Below, piece after piece: positions 1 through 7,939 of a stretch of 64,000 nt of DNA (its first letter is position 1; each line of letters opens with the position of its first letter). This DNA comes from Seonamhaeicola sediminis (GTDB lineage: Bacteria > Bacteroidota > Bacteroidia > Flavobacteriales > Flavobacteriaceae), in the NCBI RefSeq assembly GCF_004358095.2, contig NZ_SMZJ02000001.1, positions 124,001-188,000 of the forward strand, written 5' to 3'. The translations under genes and the position numbers were made by a program. Below the pieces are notes generated by a model, which searched no databases, had not been told where the DNA came from, and saw nothing but the letters and a program-made list of their open reading frames with translations.

Positions 1-885
1 AATTGACCAATTTAAAAAAAACAGTTCTATGCTCAATACAAGAGCTTTTAGAATATATTTATTCTGAATATTAGATTGTATAAAGTTTTGGGCTGAATGC
101 ATAAATTTTTTCTTTAAAAAAATATTCTTTTTATTGTTTACATATAATTCTTTATGGCATTGATAACCTTTTTGAAACCCTTTATAGACGGATACCGAAG
201 AATGTACACCTCCATCATGAATGCGATAGACAGCTCCAACAAAATTTAGACAAGCCCCTTTACCTTTCTTTAGTAGTTCAATAATTATATATATATCCCT
301 AAAATATTTAAACTTTCTAGATATCTCAATATTGAAACTTTGCCTTCTTAAAACCAAAGTCTGAGTACCAATATGCCAACCTTTTTGAAATGTTTCAAAA
401 GTAAAATCTATAAAAGTACGATTAGAGTTAAAATACTTTTCATTGAAATCAATTTTAAAACTATTGTCTTCCTGATTAAATGTTTTGAATCTTGTATAAC
501 AAAAACTATATTCTTTATTAGCTTGGAGGAAATCTATTTGTTTCTGTAACTTATACTCATCTACCCAATAATCGTCACCTTCACAAATTGCAACATACTT
601 TCCTCTAGATTTTTTATAACATTGTGTAAAATTATTTCTTCCAGTTGACTGATCTTCCTCATATGCTTCATTTTCTCTATTCCATAAAAATAATCGTATT
701 ATATTTGAATATCTTTGTGCATAATTTTTACAAATTTCTCTTGTTTTATCTTGACTTTGATCTTCTCCAACAATAACCTCATAGTTAAAATTTGTCTTCT
801 GCTTTAATATACTATCCAAACAACTTGATATATACTTTTCATGATTATAGGTGGGAACTACAATGCTTACTAATACGTCTTCCAT
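1..885 (-). CDS. Family 2 glycosyltransferase (3' end beyond window)
   Basis: Transfers a sugar from a nucleotide-sugar donor during assembly of the surface polysaccharide. The reading frame is open from an ATG at 883-885 down to base 1 (295 codons), so the C-terminus lies outside the window. The N-terminus reads VSIVVPTYNHEKYISSCLDS, the classic GT-A opening, followed by a donor-binding GEDQSQDKT and, near residue 100, CEGDDYWVDE with the metal-binding acidic cluster. It lies 2 bases after the next gene of the minus-strand polysaccharide operon. The family is certain; the sugar and linkage cannot be read from sequence. Confidence 0.9.
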   Translation of the reverse strand, partial: MEDVLVSIVVPTYNHEKYISSCLDSILKQKTNFNYEVIVGEDQSQDKTREICKNYAQRYSNIIRLFLWNRENEAYEEDQSTGRNNFTQCYKKSRGKYVAICEGDDYWVDEYKLQKQIDFLQANKEYSFCYTRFKTFNQEDNSFKIDFNEKYFNSNRTFIDFTFETFQKGWHIGTQTLVLRRQSFNIEISRKFKYFRDIYIIIELLKKGKGACLNFVGAVYRIHDGGVHSSVSVYKGFQKGYQCHKELYVNNKKNIFLKKKFMHSAQNFIQSNIQNKYILKALVLSIELFFLNWSI

Positions 886-887
886 AC

Positions 888-1838
888 CTATTTTCTTAAA
901 ACTGCATACCCAAAACCACTTTTTCCAAACCCATTGCCATTATATATCAAGTATCTAACTCCATTAAACATATATGTTGTGCAATATTCGTTCATAAGGC
1001 TATCCCAACCCATATCACTCTTTTCTATTCCAGCCAAATCATCTAATCTTTTCCAATGAATTCCATCCTCAGACTCCGAATACCCAATTGAATATGCTGC
1101 CTCTTTATTTTCTCTATAACCTAAGGCCTTTCTATTAGAGTGGTACATTTTATAAATACCTTCATCTTTATATACACAAGGTCTTCCTATAGCGTCAATT
1201 TTCCCAAAATCAAAATCAATGCAAATACGGTTTTCCCTTATCCAATTAATACCATCATAAGACTGAGCATATTTTACATTGTAAAATGGCTCCGGAATAT
1301 TATTTATGACTTCAATTTTTTCACAACATAAATACCACATTTTCCATATTCCATCTTCAATAATAACACATGGTTGCCCAACCCAAATTGGATCATGAAT
1401 GTTTCTGTCTAGAATTGGCCCTCGAAATAATTTTTCAAAAGAAATCCCATTATCTTCACTTACTGCTAACCCTATAGATAGTCTATATGATGCATCAACA
1501 CTCTTATTCCAAGCAGTATAATACATATATAGCTTATTTTCATGATTTATAAACCATGACGGCATTGTTCCTGAGTCATCAAATGAGCCTCTTTTTCCTT
1601 TTTGGAGTACAGGCAATTTATGAATATAATGGATATTTAAAGGGTTATCAGGTTCTACATCTATAAATGAAACTGAAGAACAGCTATTTTTATCTCTAGT
1701 TGAGTAAAAAATTCTTAGAATATCATCATTTATAAGATGTGCAAAGGGAACTTGGGCGTGTGTTAAACTCCAATCTAAATTACCCTTAGGTTTAAAAATC
1801 AAACCTTTCTTTTCCCATTTTGATTTAATATAAGTCAT
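888..1838 (-). CDS. Five-bladed beta-propeller glycosidase-like protein
   Basis: 316 residues with repeated aromatic-rich blade motifs such as KLYMYYTAW, IWKMWYLC and IYKMYHSNR, plus G-Q/R-P-C-V turns. This pattern is typical of the GH43/GH32/GH130 beta-propeller superfamily. No signal peptide is visible, so a cytoplasmic location is expected. Related proteins occur in O-antigen and capsule loci, but their reaction is not established; it may trim, bind or phosphorolyse a glycan intermediate. It overlaps the upstream acyltransferase gene by 14 bases, which argues for co-translation. The superfamily assignment is an inference from motif spacing; catalytic acids were not assigned. Confidence 0.7.
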   Translation of the reverse strand: MTYIKSKWEKKGLIFKPKGNLDWSLTHAQVPFAHLINDDILRIFYSTRDKNSCSSVSFIDVEPDNPLNIHYIHKLPVLQKGKRGSFDDSGTMPSWFINHENKLYMYYTAWNKSVDASYRLSIGLAVSEDNGISFEKLFRGPILDRNIHDPIWVGQPCVIIEDGIWKMWYLCCEKIEVINNIPEPFYNVKYAQSYDGINWIRENRICIDFDFGKIDAIGRPCVYKDEGIYKMYHSNRKALGYRENKEAAYSIGYSESEDGIHWKRLDDLAGIEKSDMGWDSLMNEYCTTYMFNGVRYLIYNGNGFGKSGFGYAVLRK

Positions 1839-2490
1839 AACTCTTTTTATCTCCTAAACGTTTTGCAGGATTACCTACATAAACACTCCATTCTTCTGTA
1901 CTTTGCTTTGTTAAGCATGCACCCATAGCAACTAAAGTACCTTTACTAATAGTTGAATAATCTCTAATTGTAGCATTTACTCCAAAAAAACAATGAGATT
2001 CAATAACACAATGACCAGACATTACTACATGGGAAGTAAAAAAAACATGATCTTTAATTTCTCCGTGATGACCAATATGATTACCACTCCATAAGACAAC
2101 ATTATTTCCTATTTTAGTAAAAGGTTGTATCGTATTATCTTCTAATATAAAACAATTTTCCCCTATTTCATTATTAAAAATTGTTGCTTTACTACTTATA
2201 TAAGAAGCAAATTGGTAACCTTTTTTCTTGCCCTCTAAATAAATTTTCTCTCTTAAAGTGTTCATTTTCTTAGCTGTCATTGGGCAAAAAAGTAAATAAT
2301 CTTCAGGAGGGAATAAGTTTTCTAAATCTTCAAAAGCAACTACTGGAAGTCCGTAAAACTCTCTTTTTTCTATGTAATCTTTAGTTAAAGTAAAAGCTAC
2401 AACTTCATACTCTGAATCATTTGATAAATAATAATAAGCGAGTTCAGCAGTGTCTAACACGCCAAATATTATTACTTTATTACTTTTCAT
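1825..2490 (-). CDS. PglD/NeuD-like sugar O- or N-acyltransferase
   Basis: 221 residues. The first ~80 residues form a Rossmann-like sugar-binding part (VIIFGVLDTAELAYYYL), as in PglD and NeuD. Residues ~95-200 hold isoleucine-patch hexapeptide repeats of a left-handed beta-helix (IGENCFI, IGNNVVLWSGNHIGHHGEI, ISKGTLVAMGA), ending in the usual VYVGNPAKR. GNHIGHH contains a candidate catalytic histidine. Enzymes of this type acetylate or otherwise acylate an amino or hydroxyl group of a nucleotide sugar. Its neighbour two genes upstream is a sugar aminotransferase, which suggests N-acylation of the amino sugar made there. It overlaps wbqC-like by 4 bases. Confidence 0.85.
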   Translation of the reverse strand: MKSNKVIIFGVLDTAELAYYYLSNDSEYEVVAFTLTKDYIEKREFYGLPVVAFEDLENLFPPEDYLLFCPMTAKKMNTLREKIYLEGKKKGYQFASYISSKATIFNNEIGENCFILEDNTIQPFTKIGNNVVLWSGNHIGHHGEIKDHVFFTSHVVMSGHCVIESHCFFGVNATIRDYSTISKGTLVAMGACLTKQSTEEWSVYVGNPAKRLGDKKSYDLY

Positions 2491-3188
2491 ATTATTTTTC
2501 TTTGATTTAAAAGATTTAATATCGAATCCTTAGAATTAAACATCAATACATCAATAATCGATAAAGAGTCTACAAACCGATGCTGAAATTGATTATATTG
2601 TATCGCTTCGGTTTGTAAAAAATTAAGATTAATACCTCTATCCTTAAAATAGGTCTTAGTATATAATTTTTGACCTCCGATAGGGTTAATGTAAAAATAC
2701 TTACCCGATTCTTTAGCTATTGCTATTATCCTATCTGCCTTTTTGAGTGCTTTACTACTAGAATAATCTTGAGAACTCAAGCTAAAATTAGGTTTTAAGC
2801 CTAAATAAGCACACACCTTACTTACGCTATTTATCGCAATTTGAGATATTGTCTTTGAATCGTCTTCCAAGATGTCTTTTACCAAATTATAAACACTTTT
2901 AAAATGCGGTGCATTTTTATAGGCATGCTCCAAAGTCTTCAGAAAATTATTAACCCATTTTTTGGACAAGGTTATTTCAGTCTCATTTATTAACCTATTC
3001 TGCGACGCGTTTTTTATTGGTAAAGTAAATTGATAACTATCTCCATTTACCAGTATAGTATTCCTGTTGATATATCCTTTTTTTATAAAATTAACATCGT
3101 CATAAAACACAAACTCATCTACAGCATGTATCAATTGAAAATAACCTATGTAAGGAAAAAAATAAGGTTGCATGATGGCTATTCTCAT
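2487..3188 (-). CDS. WbqC-family protein
   Basis: 233 residues starting MRIAIMQPYFFPYIGYFQLI, followed by DEFVFYDDVNFIKKGYINRN. This is the diagnostic N-terminal block of the WbqC family (Pfam WbqC, PF08889), found in O-antigen and capsule loci. The biochemical role of the family is not settled; its repeated co-occurrence with aminotransferases and acyl-modifying enzymes suggests a step in amino-sugar modification. Here it lies directly between a DegT aminotransferase (4-base overlap) and a PglD-like acyltransferase (4-base overlap), consistent with that idea. The ATG start is fixed by the conserved family N-terminus. Confidence 0.88.
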   Translation of the reverse strand: MRIAIMQPYFFPYIGYFQLIHAVDEFVFYDDVNFIKKGYINRNTILVNGDSYQFTLPIKNASQNRLINETEITLSKKWVNNFLKTLEHAYKNAPHFKSVYNLVKDILEDDSKTISQIAINSVSKVCAYLGLKPNFSLSSQDYSSSKALKKADRIIAIAKESGKYFYINPIGGQKLYTKTYFKDRGINLNFLQTEAIQYNQFQHRFVDSLSIIDVLMFNSKDSILNLLNQRKII

Positions 3189-4258
3189 AAATGTACTTTA
3201 ATTAGTTCAACAATTCTAATTTGTTGTTTTTCAATTAAATCATGATATAATGGTAAACATAGAATAGAACTTCCTATTCTATTTGAAATTTCGCAATGTT
3301 GATTTTTTATATATGGTAAATTATCCAAACTAGGATAGAAATAGCGCCTAGGGAATATATCTGCAGCATTTAAAGCCTTAACTACTTTTAGAAGTTGGGT
3401 TTCATTATTAAAAATGATTGGATAATAACTGTAGTTCCAATTGGTATGACCTCTAAGTTTTAAAAACTTCAGATTAGTATCTTGAAGTTGTGTGTTATAA
3501 AAATCCACAATAAACCTTCTTGCTTCTAAAATGGAATCAAGATGAGGGAATAAAGCTAACCCCATAGCAGCCTGTAGCTCACTCATTTTAGCATTAATAC
3601 CTAAGCCAAAAAAATCTTCATTACCCTTGTGGCCAAAATTATGACGGTAATATAAATCATTATATAAGGTATCATCCTTAAAAACTATAGCACCACCTTC
3701 CCCAGTATGAAACAATTTGGTAGCATGAAAACTACAGGTACTCATATCGCCATAATTAAAAATAGATTGGCCTTTATACTGCACCCCAAAACAGTGGGCG
3801 GCATCATAAATAACTTTTAAATGGTGTTTTTTGGCAATGTTCTCTATAACCTCAATAGCACAGGGGTTTCCAAATACATGCGTTGCCAGTATGGCCGAAG
3901 TTTTGGATGTAATAGCCGCTTCTATTTTCGTTTCATCAATAGTTAAATAGCCTGGATGAATATCTACAAATACTGGGGTACAGCCCTCCCATACAATACT
4001 GGAGGTGGTGGCCACATAACTAAAGGGCGTCGTAATAATCTCGCCCTTTAAGCCCAAGGCCTTAATGGCAATCTGCAAGGGCAAGGTACCATTGGTCATA
4101 GCTAATATGTTTGCTACCCCAAGATAGTCCTTAAGTTTTTGCTCTAATTCCTGAACCAAAACACCTCTATTGGTGACCCATCCCGTACCCCAAGCACGTT
4201 TTAATATAGCTTGATACTCATCTTGAGGTGGCAAAAACGTTTTAGTCACATTAATCAT
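3185..4258 (-). CDS. DegT/DnrJ/EryC1/StrS sugar aminotransferase
   Basis: PLP-dependent enzyme of 357 residues that converts a nucleotide keto-sugar to an amino sugar, usually with glutamate as donor. Visible landmarks are the N-terminal GTGWVTNRG, the TNGTLPLQIA cofactor loop, YDAAHCFG, and the Schiff-base lysine in FHATKLFHTGEGG (Lys181 by codon position). The regiospecificity (3- or 4-amino) cannot be told from sequence. It overlaps the ABC-transporter ATPase gene by 8 bases and the WbqC gene by 4, so it is part of the same transcript. Its product probably feeds the acyltransferase at 1825-2490. Confidence 0.93.
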   Translation of the reverse strand: MINVTKTFLPPQDEYQAILKRAWGTGWVTNRGVLVQELEQKLKDYLGVANILAMTNGTLPLQIAIKALGLKGEIITTPFSYVATTSSIVWEGCTPVFVDIHPGYLTIDETKIEAAITSKTSAILATHVFGNPCAIEVIENIAKKHHLKVIYDAAHCFGVQYKGQSIFNYGDMSTCSFHATKLFHTGEGGAIVFKDDTLYNDLYYRHNFGHKGNEDFFGLGINAKMSELQAAMGLALFPHLDSILEARRFIVDFYNTQLQDTNLKFLKLRGHTNWNYSYYPIIFNNETQLLKVVKALNAADIFPRRYFYPSLDNLPYIKNQHCEISNRIGSSILCLPLYHDLIEKQQIRIVELIKVHL

Positions 4259-5516
4259 GTAATCTATACCAATTAAATTGTGGTCTTATATAGCCTGGTT
4301 CTTTACCCATATACACACCTATATCCCGTTTGCCATCGGCCACTACAAAACTAATGATGTCTTTTTCTATATGAATGGCTTTTCGTCTATCTTTAACAAA
4401 TAAAAATGATAAAAAATATTGTCCTGATTGTAAAAAGCCTTTAGGAAAACAACACCCCAAATCATTAGTGCCCTGTTTTAAAGGTGCTTCTGTATTAGAA
4501 AAAGAGAACATAGCCTCTCCCATTTCATTAAATAAATGGTAGGTAATATGGTAATCTTCTGGGTTGCATGCTTTGAAACTTAAAACGGTTTTAATTTCTA
4601 TAGCCTCATCCTCTACAATAACGTCATCTATTGACCTATTTATATTCTTTACACTTATTTGATGTAATTGAAACACGTTTTTATTGATTGAATTACCAAA
4701 TTGGCGATGATGTATCAAGTCTGCTCCGCCTTTTAAATAAAAACTCACAGCCTCATCGGTATTACCATCAAACACCATTTCGCCATGCTCTAAAACAATG
4801 GCCCTGGTACATAACGATTTGACCGAAGCCATATTATGGCTCACAAACAATACGGTTCGCCCTTCTCCTTTACTAATATCTTGCATTTTACCAATGGCTT
4901 TTTTTTGGAATTCGGCATCACCTACGGCCAAAACTTCATCAATGACCAAAATATCAGGCTCTAAAAAAGCCGCTACCGCAAAAGCCAAACGCACCCGCAT
5001 ACCTGAAGAATACCGTTTAACAGGCGTATCAATATAATTTTGGCAACCGCTAAACTCAATAATATCTATTTCTTTTTTTCTTATTTCAGCTTTGGTCATC
5101 CCTAAAATAGCACCGTTTAAGTAGATATTCTCTTTACCGGTAAGTTCTGGATGAAACCCAGTACCCACTTCCAGCAAAGAAGCAATCCTACCTTTACTTT
5201 TAACCATGCCAGTTGTAGGCATGGTAATTCTAGATAATATTTTAAGTAAAGTCGATTTACCAGCGCCATTTTTACCAATGATTCCCAATACCTCACCCTG
5301 CTTTACATCAATGTTAATATTCTTAAGTGCCCAAACATAATCTGAATCACCTTTTTTACTTCTATCATTGGTTGCTCCCACTTTTAGAAATGGGTCTGGT
5401 TTTCTTAAAACCCTGAACCACCAGCGCTTTAAATCATCACTCAAAGTTCCAGTACCAATAAGGCCTAAACGGTATTGTTTGGATATATTATCAATTTTTA
5501 ATATGGTAGTATTCAT
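4251..5516 (-). CDS. Polysaccharide ABC exporter ATPase with Wzt-type C-terminal domain
   Basis: 421 residues. The ATPase domain has Walker A GKNGAGKST at residues ~81-89, signature YSSGMRVRLAFA and Walker B PDILVIDEVLAVGD. After residue ~265 comes an additional domain of ~150 residues, the position and size of the Wzt carbohydrate-recognition domain that, in O9a-type systems, binds the finished glycan terminus before export. It powers the permease encoded at 6352-7215. The extra domain suggests that chain termination is sensed by a terminal modification, for which this locus has candidates. It overlaps both neighbours by 4-8 bases. Confidence 0.92.
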   Translation of the reverse strand: MNTTILKIDNISKQYRLGLIGTGTLSDDLKRWWFRVLRKPDPFLKVGATNDRSKKGDSDYVWALKNINIDVKQGEVLGIIGKNGAGKSTLLKILSRITMPTTGMVKSKGRIASLLEVGTGFHPELTGKENIYLNGAILGMTKAEIRKKEIDIIEFSGCQNYIDTPVKRYSSGMRVRLAFAVAAFLEPDILVIDEVLAVGDAEFQKKAIGKMQDISKGEGRTVLFVSHNMASVKSLCTRAIVLEHGEMVFDGNTDEAVSFYLKGGADLIHHRQFGNSINKNVFQLHQISVKNINRSIDDVIVEDEAIEIKTVLSFKACNPEDYHITYHLFNEMGEAMFSFSNTEAPLKQGTNDLGCCFPKGFLQSGQYFLSFLFVKDRRKAIHIEKDIISFVVADGKRDIGVYMGKEPGYIRPQFNWYRLHD

Positions 5517-6349
5517 TGACTTAAAATCCTTGATTTATTTGTATTAATACGCTGTACCACACATTTTACTTCTTTATATAAGATAAATATATAATATCTT
5601 AGACTAAATGAAATGTTTTCTAAAAAATCAAAGCCTTCTAAATAGCGCTTGTTCATGGTAAGTTGTTGTGCTAAAGCATTTGAAATGTTCCTGTTATGAA
5701 TGATTTGCATCCAATAAAACCCCTTCTTTACAGAAACATAGTGAACAGTTCCTAACCAAGCTGTATGTTCTTTACTATAAACTGTAACTGGTTTTTTTTC
5801 AGATTTTAAAGATTCACTGAGGCTAATAAATGGTCCTGAAATTACGTTCTTCCTTAATGACAACTTATATCCTCCATTAATTTGTAAGGTTAATCCGTTA
5901 CACAAATCAATAATAGTAGTTTCTTTAGTTGTAAAATGATCTTGAATGATTTTTATGGCGTCTTTGTGAAAACAATCATCATTATCCAGTCTGGTTGTGA
6001 TTACATAATCTACTCCCTCTTCTGAATAATCCTTAATAAATTGCGGTAATTTAACATGGAACGTATCAAAATCTTTAACGTATACCGGAATAAAATTGCT
6101 AAATACGGAGCTTAAAAAGTTGTTCTTATCCCTGTAAAATTGCGGGGTGGTTTCATCAAAAAAAACCAACCACTTAAAATACTTATTTGTTTGATTCTGT
6201 ATTGAAGGAAAGCAATATGTTTCAAAAATCTTATACCTATGCGTCAACCAAGCATCACTGTTAACTTCGGTTCCTTGTTTATCCAAACCCCATATAGACT
6301 GTCGAAGATTGAATCTTGTAATAACAAAATGGGTAAACTGTTTAGGCAT
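5513..6349 (-). CDS. Putative glycosyltransferase, rhamnosyltransferase-like (PF11316 type)
   Basis: 278 residues beginning HFVITRFNLR, followed by LTHRYKIFETYCFPSIQNQT and FKWLVFFDE. It also has a metal-site-like TTRLDNDDCFHKDAI near residue 125. This arrangement matches the family annotated as putative rhamnosyl transferase, a GT-A-fold group found in polysaccharide loci. It lies between the exporter ATPase and permease genes, overlapping the former by 4 bases. The donor sugar is unknown; rhamnose is only the family label. No signal peptide is seen, so it acts on the cytoplasmic face of the inner membrane. Confidence 0.75.
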   Translation of the reverse strand: MPKQFTHFVITRFNLRQSIWGLDKQGTEVNSDAWLTHRYKIFETYCFPSIQNQTNKYFKWLVFFDETTPQFYRDKNNFLSSVFSNFIPVYVKDFDTFHVKLPQFIKDYSEEGVDYVITTRLDNDDCFHKDAIKIIQDHFTTKETTIIDLCNGLTLQINGGYKLSLRKNVISGPFISLSESLKSEKKPVTVYSKEHTAWLGTVHYVSVKKGFYWMQIIHNRNISNALAQQLTMNKRYLEGFDFLENISFSLRYYIFILYKEVKCVVQRINTNKSRILSQ

Positions 6350-6351
6350 AC

Positions 6352-7215
6352 TTAAATGGTATCTATAAATCGTTTTTCAGTTGCATTAAAAACCACTATA
6401 CCTGAAAACAGGATTACCAAAGTAACTATTAGTGTATAAGTGAATCCACCCCACGAGAGTGTTCCATCTCCCAACAACATATATCTAGCCATTTCAATTA
6501 CATAAGCCATGGGATTATATTCCACCAACCAAGCAAAACGTGGTAACTTTTCGCGCATTAAACTTAAAGGATACATAACCGCTGATAGATACATTAATAA
6601 TTGTACCCCAAAGCCCACTAAAAACTTGAGATCTTTATATTTTGTGACCATGGATGAGATAAGCATTCCAATACCCAAACCAAACAAACCCATAATAACT
6701 ACCAGTATTGGGAATATAAAAATAAGTTTATTGATGTGAATAGAAGCGCCTTGACTGTAATAGTAAATATAAAACCCAGTGAATATTAGTAACTGAATAC
6801 CAAACTTAAACAAATTGGTTATGACAACTGATAATGGAATGATGATTCTAGGAAAATACACTTTACTAAACATACCAGCATTGGCACTGAAGGTATTTGA
6901 AGTTCCTGTTAAACAGTTTTTAAAGTAAGACCATACTGAAATACCTGCCAAATTAAATAAAAATGGGGGCACCATTCCGGTTTCAATATTGGCTACTTTA
7001 TTAAAAATAATGGTAAAGGTAAGCGCTGTAAACAAGGGTTGTATTAAATACCATAATGGGCCTAATATGGTTTGCTTATACATGGCAATAACATTCCGTC
7101 TTACAAACAAAAACATAAGGTCTCGATACTGCCAAATTTCTTTAAAGTTAAAATCTATCAGCTTTCGCTTGGAAGAAATCGTATATAACCACTGGCTTTC
7201 CTTTGAAGTGTGCAA
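6352..7215 (-). CDS. Polysaccharide ABC exporter permease (Wzm-like, ABC-2)
   Basis: 287-residue membrane protein with about six hydrophobic segments and the ABC-2 signature region YKQTILGPLWYLIQPLFTALTF soon after the N-terminal amphipathic part (quoted in shorter pieces: YKQTILGPLWYL, IQPLFTALTF). It forms the inner-membrane channel for undecaprenyl-linked polysaccharide with the ATPase at 4251-5516. The start used is a TTG at 7213-7215. No ATG precedes it in frame before a stop; an ATT 11 codons upstream is the only other option. It is the first gene of this minus-strand block; upstream lies a repeat-filled gap. Confidence 0.9.
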   Translation of the reverse strand: MHTSKESQWLYTISSKRKLIDFNFKEIWQYRDLMFLFVRRNVIAMYKQTILGPLWYLIQPLFTALTFTIIFNKVANIETGMVPPFLFNLAGISVWSYFKNCLTGTSNTFSANAGMFSKVYFPRIIIPLSVVITNLFKFGIQLLIFTGFYIYYYSQGASIHINKLIFIFPILVVIMGLFGLGIGMLISSMVTKYKDLKFLVGFGVQLLMYLSAVMYPLSLMREKLPRFAWLVEYNPMAYVIEMARYMLLGDGTLSWGGFTYTLIVTLVILFSGIVVFNATEKRFIDTI

Positions 7216-7939
7216 TGCTTTGGGGTTTTTGATTTTGCTAATATAGTAATAAAGCTAAATATACTTTTAAACCTGTTGGGCATTTTGACTTAAAGAAATA
7301 TCTAAATGTCAGTTGGAGTGATTTTTTCCTCTCAACTACGCTCGAGATGACAAAAAAAATCGTATCGAGAACTTGTACATAGACTGAAATTCTTATTCTC
7401 GATAGTTCTACTGAGCAGAGTCGAAGTGCAAATTTTACGGTTTTCAACCGTAAAATTCACTCGAATTGACAGTTTTAAAGTTTAAAAAAATCAAAATGAA
7501 AAATAGGTTCGAATGTTGTGCTCTGAATGAGGCTGGTGTTTGTCATTCAGAAAAGGATAGAGCGTTAAAAATACACCCAGTGGATGTATTTAGCGAAAAG
7601 GCCAGATAACGCATGGGCAAATGGCATAGGACGGGGAGTATGATTTACAATTAACATAAACTTAAAATCTGATTGTCATTATGAGGAGCGTAGCGACGTA
7701 ATAATCTCTTTATTTCAACTCCCAAATTAAAAAAATCTTTATCTAATCGAGATGCTTCAGTCGGTCGTAGCCTCGCTCCTTCTGCATAACAATCTCCTTA
7801 TAAGTAACAAACAACTACAACCATTCATTGTGAGGAGTTTCAATGTTCATTGAAACGACGTAACAATCTTTTTAATCAAATTCTACATTTAAAAGATTCT
7901 TACGCTCAGATTTCATCTTCGCTCAGAATAACATAACAA
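7216..7939. repeat. Intergenic gap filled with dispersed hairpin repeats
   Basis: No convincing gene is present between the permease and the tyrosine kinase genes. The gap holds several short repeat units. One is a composite with a perfect 12-bp stem (7431-7442 with 7446-7457, AATTTTACGGTT) and a 3-base loop. 7410-7429 (ACTGAGCAGAGTCGAAGTG) is related to the repeat found in argS. 7676-7717 holds a GAGGAGCGTAGCGACGTAATAATCTC-like unit (written here from its consensus pieces GAGGAGCG, TAGCGACG, AATCTC), and a variant lies at 7827-7876. A GCGTTA...TAACGC folded element lies at 7562-7612. Small ORFs here are translations of repeats. Confidence 0.75.
7562..7612 (+). ncRNA. Possible structured RNA element related to the one at 16561-16747
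   Basis: Outer stem GCGTTA (7562-7567) pairs with TAACGC (7607-7612). An inner hairpin pairs AAATACA with TGTATTT around a CCCAGTGGA loop. The 3' part, TAGCGAAAAGGCCAGATAAC, matches TAGCTGAAAGCCCGATAAC of the element near 16675 with one gap and few mismatches. The shared GCGTTA opening plus this 3' box suggests a common structural family. It may be degenerate, because the GGATTGAAGCGGCATCC hairpin of the other copy is replaced by a different stem. Orientation and transcription are inferred. Confidence 0.4.

Noticed and set aside
7238-7447. 69-codon minus-strand open frame
   Set aside because: It covers dispersed repeats and the permease upstream region; no family features.
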